Source of the DNA: Paracoccus chinensis
GTDB taxonomy: Bacteria; Pseudomonadota; Alphaproteobacteria; Rhodobacterales; Rhodobacteraceae
Direction of reading: 5' to 3'
Assembly (NCBI RefSeq): GCF_900102885.1
Contig: NZ_FNGE01000005.1
Span: 62,001 to 126,000, forward strand
Length of the DNA stretch: 64,000 nucleotides
Shown: positions 20,389-29,838 of the stretch, piece by piece
Position numbering within the stretch: position 1 is the first letter of the stretch
Layout: the number at the start of each line of letters is the position of its first letter
Program-made: the position numbers and the translations under genes
Notes under the pieces: model-generated
Databases searched by the model: none
What the model was told of the DNA's origin: nothing
Seen by the model: only the letters and a program-made list of their open reading frames with translations

Positions 20389-21087
20389 TCAGCGGAACAG
20401 GGAGATGCCGGGCGCCAGACCAGCTTCCTCCCGGTGCCGGACAAGGGCGAACAGGAACAGGATCACGCCCAGCCCTTCGGCCCCTTCCTCAATGTTGACG
20501 AGCAGGCGATAGGGCCGCGCAAAAATCTCACCGTTATTAGCGAACAGGACCTCGCCCCCGATTGCCTCCATGCCCAGCGCGCCTGACATGAAGACCCCGG
20601 CCGCGGCCAGCATCATTCCCATCACCCTTGGCCCGAGCGAGCGCAGAAAGGGCATAAGAACGGCAAGTCCCGCCATGCAGAAGATGGCTGCCGGAATAAC
20701 CCAGGCAAACTGCAGCCCGCCCACGTCCCCCATCCGGGCGGACAGGACCTCGTGGAAGCTCAGGCCCTCATCGGCGGACAGCAGGAAGAAAACCGCGCCC
20801 AGCACGAGAAACGAAAGGGCAGCGCCCCGACTCTTCGAAAGCGACTTGATGCCGGTGTCAGCTAGCAGCAATCCCGTCAGAGCCAGAATCGTTTGCGAGA
20901 ACCAAGTGTAAAAGCTGCGCTCCATATCGACGTCGAGCAACCAGACCCGTGCCTCTGCATCCAGCCCGATCGCGTCCTGAAAGATACTGCTGCTCAGAAG
21001 AACGGCCCATGCTGCGCAAACGACCCCCAGTCCGAAAGGCCCGCTCAGGAAACCGGCCATGTCACTCGCAGAATAAACAGACATCAT
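20389..21087 (-). CDS. Multi-pass membrane protein with DEGLSFHE motif
   Basis: 232 residues with six or seven predicted transmembrane helices. Between helices lies an acidic/His motif, LSADEGLSFHEVL, and near the C-terminus NIEEGAEGLG. Acidic and His residues next to membrane helices could bind a metal or a quinone, but I know no function for the family. Codon use is slightly AT-richer than the surroundings and the gene has about 160-215 bases of non-coding DNA on each side, which would suit an accessory gene. A small hairpin (CTCCGG / CCGGAG, 20321-20337) follows it. Confidence 0.7.
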   Translation of the reverse strand: MMSVYSASDMAGFLSGPFGLGVVCAAWAVLLSSSIFQDAIGLDAEARVWLLDVDMERSFYTWFSQTILALTGLLLADTGIKSLSKSRGAALSFLVLGAVFFLLSADEGLSFHEVLSARMGDVGGLQFAWVIPAAIFCMAGLAVLMPFLRSLGPRVMGMMLAAAGVFMSGALGMEAIGGEVLFANNGEIFARPYRLLVNIEEGAEGLGVILFLFALVRHREEAGLAPGISLFR

Positions 21088-21302
21088 ACCCTTTGATATT
21101 GTAACAGACTCATGACGGAATTATCTGCAGTTCCCCTTAACCAATCTGTTTCGCTGCGGCCAGATGAATGGCTAAAGAATTTTCAACTTGGCCATTCTGC
21201 TAGAGTTGTCGTCGTGGTCAGGACGGTATGGCAAGGACAGCCGACCGAATGCCGCGCCCGATCTTCGGCTGCACGGTCGCGCGAATCGGCTAAGGTCGGC
21301 GC

Positions 21303-22385
21303 ATGGACACGCTCTTCTCCCTTCCCGACGATGCCACGCTCTACCGCGCCCTGACGGACCGCGACCCCACCTACGAGGGCCGGGCCTGGGTGGGTGTCAG
21401 GACGACCGGCATCTTCTGCCGCCTGACCTGCCCTGCGCGGAAGCCCCGGCCCGAGAACTGCCAGTGGTTCGACAGCCCGGCTGCGGCCCTGGGCGCGGGC
21501 TTCCGCCCCTGCCTGCGCTGCCATCCCGTCGCACCCGAGGCAGACGGCGATCCCGTGGTCCGGCAGATGCTCGCCGCGCTGGGGGCCGATCCCGCGCGCC
21601 GCTGGACCGAGGCCGGGGTGGCGGAGCTGGGGCTGGACCCCTCAACCGTGCGGCGCGCCTTCAGGAGGCATTTCGGCATGAGCTTTCTCGATTACGCCCG
21701 CCAGTCCCGCCTGCGCGCGGGCCTGCGCGGCTTGGCAGAGGGCGCGCCGGTGATCGCGGCGCAGCTTGACGCGGGCTTCGACAGCGCCAGCGGCTTCCGC
21801 GAGGCTTTCGCGCGGCTGTTCGGCCATCCTCCGGCGGCGATGGCGCGGGGCGGGCTGGGGCTGGTGGCCGACTGGCTCGACACCCCCTTGGGGGGGATGA
21901 TCGCGGTTGCGGACGACCGCAGCCTGCACCTGCTGGAGTTCACGGACCGGCGGGAACTGGCAACGGAACTGCGGCGGCTGTCGGCTGCGGCGCAGGGCCG
22001 GATCGGGCTGGGGCGCAGCGCCGTCACCGATGCGGCCGAGGCGCAGCTGGAGCGCTACTTCGCAGGGGAAAGCGGCGACTTCGACCTGCCGCTGACACTG
22101 CATGGCACGCCCTTCCTGCGCGAGGTCTGGACCGAGCTGCGCGCCATTCCACCGGGCGCGACCGTCAGCTATGGCCAGCTTGCCGCGCGGCTGGGCCGCC
22201 CATCAGCAGCCCGCGCCGTGGCCCGCGCGGTGGGCACGAACCAGATCGCCATCGTGATCCCCTGCCACCGCGTCATCGGCGCGGACGGCAGCCTCACGGG
22301 TTACGCGGGCGGGCTGTGGCGCAAGCAGGCGCTGATCGGGATCGAACGGAAGCTGGCTCAGGCTGGACACGACAGCGCCGGTTGA
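21303..22385 (+). CDS. ada: Ada-type O6-methylguanine-DNA methyltransferase and AraC regulator
   Basis: 360 residues with the full Ada domain order. An N-terminal zinc domain (about 1-80) has the methyl-phosphotriester acceptor Cys in TGIFCRLTCPAR and more zinc Cys in FRPCLRCHP. An AraC helix-turn-helix region (about 85-180) comes next. The C-terminal alkyltransferase has the active PCHRVIG motif with Cys321. Ada repairs methylated DNA and, once methylated, activates adaptive-response genes. Both acceptor Cys are present. No alkB or alkA neighbour is seen. The 215 bases upstream are non-coding. Confidence 0.93.
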   Translation: MDTLFSLPDDATLYRALTDRDPTYEGRAWVGVRTTGIFCRLTCPARKPRPENCQWFDSPAAALGAGFRPCLRCHPVAPEADGDPVVRQMLAALGADPARRWTEAGVAELGLDPSTVRRAFRRHFGMSFLDYARQSRLRAGLRGLAEGAPVIAAQLDAGFDSASGFREAFARLFGHPPAAMARGGLGLVADWLDTPLGGMIAVADDRSLHLLEFTDRRELATELRRLSAAAQGRIGLGRSAVTDAAEAQLERYFAGESGDFDLPLTLHGTPFLREVWTELRAIPPGATVSYGQLAARLGRPSAARAVARAVGTNQIAIVIPCHRVIGADGSLTGYAGGLWRKQALIGIERKLAQAGHDSAG

Positions 22386-22393
22386 GGCGCCGC

Positions 22394-22446
22394 ACCGGGG
22401 GTTTTCCACCCCCGGACCCCCGGAGGATATTTGGGCAAAGAAGAAA
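22394..22446 (-). repeat. Dispersed AAATATCC/GGGGG repeat, copy 2
   Basis: Read on the minus strand it begins TTTCTTCTTTG, then has AAATATCC, CGGGGGTCCGGGGG and a closing CCCCCGGT. The order and most bases match the copy at 13158-13210. It follows ada and precedes the thioredoxin-like gene. Confidence 0.65.
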
Positions 22447-22536
22447 CCCGGAGGCCGGGGTCAGAGCAGTGACCTGCTTGCGACTGGTTGTCGAGCGGGC
22501 GAGACTTGAAGGAATTTCTTGCCGAAAAGCTGTCCC

Positions 22537-22890
22537 ATGCACCGCCGTGCCGTTCTGACCACCCTTGCCCTGGCCGCCGCCTTTCCTGCCTTGGCCGAGC
22601 CTGCGCCGAAGGGCCGCGCGCTGCTGATGGTCGAGGCGCCGCGCTGCCCCTTCTGCGCGGCCTTCCGGCGCGAGGTGCTGCCCGGCTATGCCTCGCACCC
22701 CCTGGGCCGCGCCGCGCCGCTGACGGCCGTGCCGATCGACGGACCCTGGCCGGACGGACTGGCACTGGCCCGCGCGCCTCAGGCCTCGCCGACCTTCATC
22801 CTGCTGGAAAACCGCATGGAGATCGGGCGGTTCGAGGGCTATGACGATCCCGAAACCTTCTGGCGCACCCTAGGCGACCTGCTGGCGTGA
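22537..22890 (+). CDS. Periplasmic thioredoxin-fold protein, SoxS-like
   Basis: 117 residues. A signal peptide (AVLTTLALAAAFPALA) precedes a thioredoxin-like domain with a redox motif CPFC (Cys37 and Cys40) in MVEAPRCPFCAAF. The cis-Pro region is in QASPTFILLENRMEIGRFEGY. The size and the motif position resemble SoxS-type periplasmic thioredoxins of sulfur-oxidising alphaproteobacteria, but no sox genes are near, so the partner is open. The ATG at 22537 starts the signal peptide; an upstream TTG at 22519 is unlikely. Confidence 0.78.
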   Translation: MHRRAVLTTLALAAAFPALAEPAPKGRALLMVEAPRCPFCAAFRREVLPGYASHPLGRAAPLTAVPIDGPWPDGLALARAPQASPTFILLENRMEIGRFEGYDDPETFWRTLGDLLA

Positions 22891-22983
22891 GCCCGCCCCT
22901 TTTGCCGCGCGCGGCCCTGCGCTAAGGCAAACCCGCACGGTTGGATTTCCTCCAACCCGGACCGGCAGCGAAAGGGACAGGCC

Positions 22984-24276
22984 ATGCACGACATCCGCGT
23001 GATCCGCGACGACCCGGCGGCGTTCGACGCCGCCCTGGCCCGCCGGGGTCTTGCGTCGATGTCGCCCGAGATCCTGGCGCTGGATGCCGAGCGCCGCGCC
23101 CGCATCGCCGCGGCCGAAACCGCACAGGCCGAGCAGAACCGCGCCAGCAAGGACGTCGGCGCCGCCAAGGCCCGCGGCGATGACGAGGAATTCCAGCGCC
23201 TGCGCGCCCTTGTCGGCACCAAGAAGGACGAGGTCGCGGCCATGCAGGCCGAGGCCTCGGCGCTGGACGCGAAGCTGCGCGAGTTGCTGCTGACCATCCC
23301 GAACCTGCCGCTGGACAGCGTGCCCGAGGGGAAGGACGAGAACGACAACGTCGAGATTCGCCGCTGGGGCGAGCCGCGCACATTGGACTTCACCCCGGCC
23401 GAGCACTTCGAGATCGCGGGTGCAAAGGGCGGCATGGACTTCGCCACTGCCGCCAAGCTGTCGGGCGCGCGCTTCGTCCTGTTGACCGGCGCGGTGGCCC
23501 GCATCCACCGGGCGCTGGCGCAGTTCATGCTGGACCTGCATGTCGACCGCCACGGTTTGCAGGAGACCTGGACGCCCGTGCTGGTCCTGTCCGAGATGAT
23601 GGAGGGCACCGGCCAGCTGCCCAAGTTCGGCGAGGACTCCTATCAGACTCGCGAGGGCTGGTGGCTGATCCCCACGGCCGAGGTCACGCTGACCAACACC
23701 GTCCATGGCGACCTGGTGGACCACGCCACCCTGCCCCGCCGGCTGGTCGCGCATTCGCAGTGCTTCCGCTCGGAAGCGGGCAGCGCGGGCCGCGACACCA
23801 CGGGGATGCTGCGCCAGCACCAGTTCGAGAAGGTCGAGATGGTGTCGATCACCGACGCCGAGGCGGGCCTGCCCGAGCACGACCGCATGACCAGATGCGC
23901 CGAGGCCGTGCTGGAGGCGCTGGGCCTGCCCTATCGCACCATCGTCCTGTGCACCGGCGACATGGGCTTCGGCGCGCGCATCACCCATGACATCGAGGTC
24001 TGGCTGCCCGGCCAGGACCGCTACCGCGAGATTTCCTCGGTCAGCTATTGCGGCGACTTCCAGGCGCGGCGCATGAACGCGCGCTATCGCCCGGCGGGCG
24101 GCGGCAGGCCCGAGTTCGTGCATACGCTGAACGGTTCCGGGCTGGCGGTGGGCCGCACGCTGATCGCGGTGCTGGAAAACGGTCAGCAGGCGGACGGCTC
24201 GGTCGTGCTGCCCGAGGCGCTGCATCCCTATCTGGGCGGCGCCACGCGGCTGACGGCGCAGGGAACGCTGGCCTGA
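22984..24276 (+). CDS. serS: Seryl-tRNA synthetase
   Basis: 430 residues. An N-terminal antiparallel coiled coil (about 30-105) contacts the long arm of tRNA-Ser. The class II catalytic domain contains motif 2 ([25 protein letters not shown]) and motif 3 ([17 protein letters not shown]). TAEV near residue 230 binds serine. It charges tRNA-Ser and tRNA-Sec. The frame is intact and length standard. The ATG at 22984 is preceded by AAAGGGACAGG. A small inverted repeat (GTTGGA / TCCAAC) lies at 22940-22956 in the leader. Confidence 0.97.
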   Translation: MHDIRVIRDDPAAFDAALARRGLASMSPEILALDAERRARIAAAETAQAEQNRASKDVGAAKARGDDEEFQRLRALVGTKKDEVAAMQAEASALDAKLRELLLTIPNLPLDSVPEGKDENDNVEIRRWGEPRTLDFTPAEHFEIAGAKGGMDFATAAKLSGARFVLLTGAVARIHRALAQFMLDLHVDRHGLQETWTPVLVLSEMMEGTGQLPKFGEDSYQTREGWWLIPTAEVTLTNTVHGDLVDHATLPRRLVAHSQCFRSEAGSAGRDTTGMLRQHQFEKVEMVSITDAEAGLPEHDRMTRCAEAVLEALGLPYRTIVLCTGDMGFGARITHDIEVWLPGQDRYREISSVSYCGDFQARRMNARYRPAGGGRPEFVHTLNGSGLAVGRTLIAVLENGQQADGSVVLPEALHPYLGGATRLTAQGTLA

Positions 24277-24364
24277 TCCGCCGCCCGGGCGGCGCGGCCA
24301 AGGGACCGGCGAAAAAGCTCGCCGGGCGATGGACCCTGCGCAAATCCTGCGGCGTTCCCCCGGC

Positions 24365-25120
24365 ATGAGTCGAAACCTTCAGGCCGTGATCGAAGCGTTC
24401 ACCGCGGGATTGTTTGCGATCTCGGCGGGCCTGACCGCATTGCGGACCGTCACCGCCTGGGATGACCTTTACACCGACCCTTTGACCTTCGACCGCCCCA
24501 TCATGGGACGGATGGCACTGCAGGGCGGCGGCACCGAGGTCAACCTGCTGGGCGTCTTCGCGCAGCCCACCAACGTGATCCTGTGGGGGCTGCTGGCCGC
24601 GGCGGTGACGGCGGCCATCCTGCATGTCGTGGGGCGGTTGCAGGAACGCTTCGGCCCGCCGCTGCCGAGGGCGATGAACCTGGGCCTGCTGGCCGCCACC
24701 GCGGCCCCCTGGGTGATCAACAGCGTCCCGATCGCGGGACTGGCGCTGGGAGGGCTGGCCTGCGGCCTGCTGGTCTATGGCATAAAGACCCATCCCGCGC
24801 CCGAACGGGGCCTGGGCTGCTTTCCCATCGCCTTTCTCTGCGGCTGGTTCGTCATGGCCACCTGCGCCTCGCTGAGCCTGCTGGCGTATTACATGGGCCT
24901 CGGGCTGGAACGGGCGATCCTGCTGGGGCTACTGGCCGCCGCGCTGGCCTCGGTCTGGATCCAGCTCAGGATCGACCGATTTCCCAGCTTCTCGCTGGCG
25001 GTCATCTGGGGGATGATCGGGCTTGCGGGCGAAACGGCGGGCACCAGCATCACCATCGCAACCGCCTGCGTGCTGGGGATCTCGGCGCTGGCGGTGGTGC
25101 TGGTTCGGGTGACGACCTGA
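24365..25120 (+). CDS. Polytopic membrane protein, function unknown
   Basis: 251 residues with about seven transmembrane helices and short loops. Between helices 1 and 2 is a polar segment with TAWDDLYTDPLTFDRPIMG that may be periplasmic. No motif allows a functional call. The ATG at 24365 was chosen because it opens the first hydrophilic residues before helix 1. It lies between serS and the TAXI-TRAP genes on the same strand, with normal high GC. Confidence 0.7.
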   Translation: MSRNLQAVIEAFTAGLFAISAGLTALRTVTAWDDLYTDPLTFDRPIMGRMALQGGGTEVNLLGVFAQPTNVILWGLLAAAVTAAILHVVGRLQERFGPPLPRAMNLGLLAATAAPWVINSVPIAGLALGGLACGLLVYGIKTHPAPERGLGCFPIAFLCGWFVMATCASLSLLAYYMGLGLERAILLGLLAAALASVWIQLRIDRFPSFSLAVIWGMIGLAGETAGTSITIATACVLGISALAVVLVRVTT

Positions 25121-25214
25121 GTCCGCCGGGGCACGGGACGGGGTGCGTTTGGCCGGTTGTCGTTCCCGCAAGGCTCGGGCTAACCTCACAACAGTTCACA
25201 AACAGGGGCGTTTC

Positions 25215-26216
25215 ATGAATATCAAGGGATTGGTGGCGGCATTCGCACTGGCCGCGTCCTTCGCGCAGGTCTCGGCCGCGCAGGAGATGTCGTTCTTCCG
25301 CATCGGCACCGGCGGCACGGCGGGCACCTATTACCCGATCGGCGGCCTGATCGCGAACGCGATCTCGAACCCGCCCGGTTCGCGTCCCTGCGAGGACGGC
25401 GGCTCCTGCGGCGTGCCGGGGCTGGTCGCGACGGCGGTGGCCTCGAACGGGTCGGTCGGCAACGTCAACGGCATCAACGGCGGCGCAATGGAGGCCGGGT
25501 TCACCCAGTCCGACGTGGCCTATTGGGCGCAGACCGGCACCGGCCTGTGGGAAGGCCAGCCCGCGGTCGAGAAGCTGCGGCTGATCGCCAACCTTTATCC
25601 CGAAAGCATCCACCTGGTCGCCCGGGCCGACGCGGGCATCGCCTCGGTCGCGGACCTCAAGGGCAAGCGCGTCTCGCTGGACGAGCCGGGATCGGGCACG
25701 CTGGTCGATGCCAAGATCATCCTGGAAGCCTTCGGCCTGTCGGAAGCGGACGTGACGGCGGAATACCTCAAGCCCGACCAGGCGGCCGACCGGATGCGCG
25801 ACGGCGCGATGGACGCCTTCTTCTTCGTCGGCGGCTTCCCGGCCGGCGCCATCGCGGAACTGGCCAGCCAGCATGACGTGACGCTGGTGCCGATCGCCGG
25901 CCCCGAGGCCGACAAGCTGCGCGAAACCTACACCTTCTTCGCCACCGACACGGTTCCGGCAGGCACCTATGACGGGCAGGACGCGGATGTCGCCACGCTG
26001 TCGGTCGGCGCGCAGCTTGTCACCAGCGCCGATCAGCCGGAAGAACTGGTTTATGGAATCGCCAAGGCGCTTTACAACGAGAACACGCAGAAGCTCTTCG
26101 CGGCGGGCCATGCCAAGGGCAAGCTGATCACGCTGGACAGCGCGACGCAGGGCGCGGGCATCCCGTTCCACCCGGGCGCCGAGCGTTTCTACAAGGAGGC
26201 CGGCAAGCTTCAGTAA
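25215..26216 (+). CDS. TAXI-family TRAP transporter solute-binding protein
   Basis: 333 residues. A signal peptide ends near VSAA-Q. The mature protein starts with FRIGTGGTAGTYYPIGG, the TAXI family signature. Later segments LRLIANLYPESIHLVARAD and LKGKRVSLDEPGSGT are also typical. It captures a substrate, possibly a dicarboxylate or glutamate-like compound, in the periplasm and hands it to the fused membrane component encoded next. AGGG lies about 8 bases before the ATG. A 10-bp hairpin separates it from the permease gene. Confidence 0.93.
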   Translation: MNIKGLVAAFALAASFAQVSAAQEMSFFRIGTGGTAGTYYPIGGLIANAISNPPGSRPCEDGGSCGVPGLVATAVASNGSVGNVNGINGGAMEAGFTQSDVAYWAQTGTGLWEGQPAVEKLRLIANLYPESIHLVARADAGIASVADLKGKRVSLDEPGSGTLVDAKIILEAFGLSEADVTAEYLKPDQAADRMRDGAMDAFFFVGGFPAGAIAELASQHDVTLVPIAGPEADKLRETYTFFATDTVPAGTYDGQDADVATLSVGAQLVTSADQPEELVYGIAKALYNENTQKLFAAGHAKGKLITLDSATQGAGIPFHPGAERFYKEAGKLQ

Positions 26217-26234
26217 GCTTGCCCCGACCCACGG

Positions 26235-26267
26235 AAGGACGCGGCCGGTCCTCGGTCCGCGTCCTTT
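26235..26267 (+). terminator. Hairpin between TAXI receptor and permease genes
   Basis: Perfect 10-bp inverted repeat (AAGGACGCGG / CCGCGTCCTT) 18 bases after the receptor stop. With only three Ts it is probably a partial terminator or an mRNA stabiliser. That would allow more receptor than permease to be made, as is common for binding-protein transporters. Confidence 0.5.
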
Positions 26268-26296
26268 GCCGCTGATCCGCATCGCAGGACACCAGA

Positions 26297-28363
26297 ATGA
26301 CCGACGCCCCCCGCCAGCTTTCCGAAGCCGAACTGCGCGCGCTGGAAGAAGAATACGATCCCGAGGCCCGCTTCCGCACGGTCACCCGCCCCGTCGCCAT
26401 CCTGGCAGGAGCGGTGCTGTTCCTGCTGTCGGTGTATCACTTCTACACGGCGGGCTTCGGCATCCCGCGCGCCACGACCCATCGCGGGCTGCACATGGGC
26501 GTGTCGCTGTTCGTGATCTTCCTGACCTTCTCGTCGCTGGCGCGGAACCGGCACAAGACCGGCGGCTTCGCCATCCTGGGCGTCCCGGTGGTGGACTGGG
26601 TGCTGGCCATCGCGGGGGCCGTCAGCGCCTTCTACGTGCCATGGATCTATGACCAGCTCGCGTTCCGCGTGGGCAATCCCCTGCCCATCGACATCGCCAT
26701 GGGCACGATCCTGCTGGTCACCCTGCTGGAGGCCGTGCGCCGGTCCATGGGCTGGCCGCTGCCGGTGATCGCGCTGGCCTTCATCGCCTATGCCTATTTC
26801 GGCCAGTCGATGCCGGGGATCCTCGTCCATCCCGGCGCCGACTGGGCCAACATCGTCAACCACCTGTATCTGACCTCGCAGGGCATCTACGGCACCGCGC
26901 TGGGCGTGATCGCGACCTATGTGTTCCACTTCGTCCTGTTCGGGGTGATGGCGCAGAAGATCGGGCTGGGGCAGCTGTTCATCGATCTTGCGACCGCGCT
27001 GACGGGGCGCTTCGCGGGCGGGCCGGCCAAGGTCTCGGTCGTGTCCTCGGCCATGCTGGGGACGATCTCGGGCTCGTCCATCGCCAACACGGTGACGACC
27101 GGCGCGCTGACCATCCCGGCGATGATCAAGATCGGCTTCAAGCGCCATTTCGCCGCGGCGGTCGAGGCCGCCTCGTCCACCGGTGGCCAGATCACGCCGC
27201 CCGTCATGGGGGCCGTGGCCTTCCTGATGGTGGAATACCTCGGGATTCCGCTGCGCACGATCCTGATCGCGGCCGTCGTCCCCGCCTTCATGCATTTCTT
27301 CGGCGTGCTGGTGCAGGTCCACCTGGAGGCCAAACGCCTGGGCATCCGCGGCCTGCGCGCCGAGGAACTGCCCAAGGCCGGCAAGGTCCTGCGCGAGGGC
27401 TGGCTGTCCGTCCTGCCCCTGATCCTGCTGGTCTGGATGCTGATGTCGGGGCGCACGCCCTTCCTGTCTGCCTTCTCGGCCATCGTCGCCTGCATCGTGG
27501 TCTACCTGATCCAGCGGATCATGGCGGCGGGCGCCGCCGGGGGCATCAAGGAAGCCGCCGCCGGGATCTACGACGGCTTCGTCGCGGGCGCGCGGCAGTC
27601 GCTGGCGGTGACTGCCGCCGCCGCGCTGGTCGGCGTGGTGATCGGCATCGTCACCCTGACGGGCGTCGGCTTCAAGATCGCCTTCATGGTCACCAGCCTC
27701 GCGCAGCAATGGGCGACCTCGTTCCACGGCATGCTGGGCGTCCTCCCCTTCGAGCTGCTCAGCATCGAGACGCTGACGCTGCTGTTCACGCTGATCATGA
27801 CGGCGGTGGTCTGCGTGCTGATGGGCTGCGGGGTGCCGACGACGGCGAACTACATCATCATGGTCGCGGTCGCGGCACCCGTGCTGGGCATGATGAACGT
27901 CGAGCCGCTGGTGGCGCATTTCTTCGTCTTCTACTTCGGCGTGCTGGCCGACGTGACGCCCCCCGTCGCGCTGGCCGCCTATGCCGGGGCGGGGATCGCG
28001 GGGGCGAACGGTTTCAAGGCGGGAAACACGGCCTTCCGGCTGTCGATGGGCAAGGCGCTGGTGCCCTTTGTCTTCGTCTTCTCGCCCTCGCTGCTGATCG
28101 TGACGCAGGGCTTCACCCTGCCCGACTTCCTGCTGGCCTTCACCGGCGCGGTCCTGGGCATCGTCGCCCTGTCGGCGGCGATCACGAACTGGCTGCTGGG
28201 CCCGCTGCTGCTGATCGAGCGCGTGCTGCTGCCCATTGCCGCCCTGCTGCTGATCGCGCCCGAAATCGTCTCGACCGTGATCGGCGCCGCGATCCTCGGG
28301 GCCGTGATCCTGCGGCAGTACCTTGCCGGGATGCGCGGCGACGGGCTTCCCTCGGCGACCTGA
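26297..28363 (+). CDS. TRAP transporter permease, fused DctQM-type
   Basis: 688 residues with about 17 membrane helices. The N-terminal 4-helix part corresponds to the small TRAP subunit. The remaining two thirds are the large DctM-like subunit, with the conserved segments ISGSSIANTVTTGALTIPAM, ASSTGGQITPPVMGAVAF and GCGVPTTANYI. Fused permeases are the normal partners of TAXI receptors. Transport is driven by an ion gradient, typically Na+. The start at 26297 follows GGACACCAG. A long GC hairpin at 28368-28408 follows the stop. Confidence 0.93.
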   Translation: MTDAPRQLSEAELRALEEEYDPEARFRTVTRPVAILAGAVLFLLSVYHFYTAGFGIPRATTHRGLHMGVSLFVIFLTFSSLARNRHKTGGFAILGVPVVDWVLAIAGAVSAFYVPWIYDQLAFRVGNPLPIDIAMGTILLVTLLEAVRRSMGWPLPVIALAFIAYAYFGQSMPGILVHPGADWANIVNHLYLTSQGIYGTALGVIATYVFHFVLFGVMAQKIGLGQLFIDLATALTGRFAGGPAKVSVVSSAMLGTISGSSIANTVTTGALTIPAMIKIGFKRHFAAAVEAASSTGGQITPPVMGAVAFLMVEYLGIPLRTILIAAVVPAFMHFFGVLVQVHLEAKRLGIRGLRAEELPKAGKVLREGWLSVLPLILLVWMLMSGRTPFLSAFSAIVACIVVYLIQRIMAAGAAGGIKEAAAGIYDGFVAGARQSLAVTAAAALVGVVIGIVTLTGVGFKIAFMVTSLAQQWATSFHGMLGVLPFELLSIETLTLLFTLIMTAVVCVLMGCGVPTTANYIIMVAVAAPVLGMMNVEPLVAHFFVFYFGVLADVTPPVALAAYAGAGIAGANGFKAGNTAFRLSMGKALVPFVFVFSPSLLIVTQGFTLPDFLLAFTGAVLGIVALSAAITNWLLGPLLLIERVLLPIAALLLIAPEIVSTVIGAAILGAVILRQYLAGMRGDGLPSAT

Positions 28364-28367
28364 CATT

Positions 28368-28408
28368 GCCCAAGGGGGGCGGCGGACTGACCGTCTGCCC
28401 CCTTTGGG
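28368..28408 (+). terminator. Stem-loop after TRAP permease
   Basis: CCCAAGGGGGGC / GCCCCCTTTGGG arms form a 12-bp stem with one wobble, 5 bases after the stop. No T run follows. The 160 bases from here to the tRNA hold nothing else that I recognise. Confidence 0.5.
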
Positions 28409-28569
28409 TGCAACGCTCCTCCATGGGGATTGCCATGTGGCCAAGCCTCCCCGAGTCGCCGTTGCATGCGCAGCGACTTGGCCAGCCCGGCAGAGAAACG
28501 GCGAACCTTATGACTGTGGTGCGGGAAAGCGCCGGAACGCAGGCCATTCTGGCCGAGCGCCGGCCCGAA

Positions 28570-28646
28570 TGGCGACCCCGAGAGGATTCGAACCTCCAAC
28601 CTGCCCCTTAGGAGGGGGCTGCTCTATCCAGTTGAGCCACGGGGTC
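28570..28646 (-). tRNA. tRNA-Arg (anticodon CCU)
   Basis: On the minus strand a complete cloverleaf can be drawn. Acceptor GACCCCG pairs with CGGGGTC, and the D arm contains GGCTCAACTGGATAGAGC. The anticodon loop is CTCCTAA with anticodon CCT, and the T arm has GGTTCGAATCC. The discriminator is G, as expected for Arg, and CCA is encoded. The tRNA reads AGG codons. It is intact and no integrase lies next to it. Confidence 0.95.
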
Positions 28647-28701
28647 GTCGGCGCCGTTCTCGCATGGGCGGGCGCCCGATGGCAAGGTTGCGGATGAGGG
28701 C

Positions 28702-28716
28702 TGTCATGCGCTAACA
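28702..28716. promoter_or_regulatory. Possible LacI-family operator
   Basis: TGTCATGCGCTAACA, an imperfect palindrome centred on GCGC with a TAACA half-site, 29 bases before the LacI-type gene. LacI/GntR-like regulators often bind TGNTANCGNTANCA-like sites and control their own genes. The match is imperfect, so this is a guess. Confidence 0.3.
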
Positions 28717-28744
28717 GTGGCACGTTCCTCCAGGTGATTTGCCC

Positions 28745-29773
28745 ATGACATTGTCCCGTCCCCGCCGCCGCCCGCTGACGCTCCGCGACGTGTCGCTGGC
28801 CTCGGGGGTCAGCGAGATGACGGTCAGCCGGGTGCTGCGCAACCGGGGTGACGTCTCGGCGGCAACGCGGGAAAAGGTGCTGAACGCCGCCCGCGCACTG
28901 GGATACGTGCCGAACAAGATCGCTGGCGGGCTGGCCAGCCAGCGCGTGAACCTGGTGGCCGTCGTGATCCCGTCGCTGTCGAACCTGGTCTTTCCGGATG
29001 TGCTGGGGGGGATCTCGGCGGAGTTGGACGACACCGGGCTGCAGCCGGTGATCGGCGTCACGAACTACGGCCCCGCGCGGGAAGAGGCGGTGCTGTATGA
29101 CATGCTGAGCTGGCGGCCGACCGGCGTGATCCTGGCCGGGCTGGAACATTCCAGGGCGTCCCGCGCGATGCTGGAAGGCGCGGGCGTCCCGGTGGTCGAG
29201 ATCATGGACGTGGACGGCACCCCCATCGACACGGCGGTGGGCATCAGCCACGACCGCGCGGGGGCCGAGATGGCGGGCCAGATCCTGGCGGCGGGCTATC
29301 GCCGTATCGGCTTCATCGGCACTCATATGCCCGAGGACCACCGCGCCCGAAAGCGCCTCGCGGGCTTCGAGCGCACGCTGGAGGCCGCGGGGGTGCCGCT
29401 GGTCGCGCGGGAATATTATCAGGGCGGCTCGTCGCTGGCGAAGGGGCGCGAACTGACCGAACGCATCCTCGCACGCGAGCCGGAACTGGACTTCCTTTAT
29501 TACTCGAACGACCTGATCGGGGCGGGCGGGCTGATCTGGGCGCGCGAGCGGGGGATTGACATCCCCGGGCGCCTGGGGCTTGCGGGTTTCAACGGGGTGG
29601 ACCTGCTGGACGGGCTGCCGATGCGGCTGGCCACGACAGACGCGCGCCGGCTGGACATCGGGCGGCGCGCGGCGCGGATCGTGTCGGGCAAGGACCCGCG
29701 CCCCGAGGGCGGGATCGTGGCGCTGTCCCCGACCTTCCTGCCCGGCGACACGATCCGTCCGGCGAAAGGCTGA
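28745..29773 (+). CDS. LacI-family transcriptional regulator
   Basis: 342 residues. The N-terminal helix-turn-helix reads LRDVSLASGVSEMTVSRVLRN, followed by the hinge helix region ALGYVPNKIAGGLAS. The rest is a periplasmic-binding-protein-like effector domain starting VAVVIPSLSN. The set of residues is closest to GntR/gluconate-type LacI regulators. The ligand is probably a sugar acid or related metabolite, but no catabolic operon adjoins it: the TAXI-TRAP genes lie upstream across the tRNA. The ATG at 28745 is preferred over an upstream TTG. Confidence 0.92.
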   Translation: MTLSRPRRRPLTLRDVSLASGVSEMTVSRVLRNRGDVSAATREKVLNAARALGYVPNKIAGGLASQRVNLVAVVIPSLSNLVFPDVLGGISAELDDTGLQPVIGVTNYGPAREEAVLYDMLSWRPTGVILAGLEHSRASRAMLEGAGVPVVEIMDVDGTPIDTAVGISHDRAGAEMAGQILAAGYRRIGFIGTHMPEDHRARKRLAGFERTLEAAGVPLVAREYYQGGSSLAKGRELTERILAREPELDFLYYSNDLIGAGGLIWARERGIDIPGRLGLAGFNGVDLLDGLPMRLATTDARRLDIGRRAARIVSGKDPRPEGGIVALSPTFLPGDTIRPAKG

Positions 29774-29838
29774 AAGAAGGGGCACTTCCCCACGTCCTGC
29801 CTCTCACGGGCATCTCCATCAGGAAGAAGAGTCGGAGA

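Noticed and set aside
26210..28444. 744-codon minus-strand frame over the TRAP permease
   Set aside because: His/Gln/Arg-rich low-complexity translation antisense to a good permease.
28570..28646. tRNA-Arg as integration site of an island
   Set aside because: The tRNA is intact and no integrase or direct repeat of its 3' end was noticed next to it.
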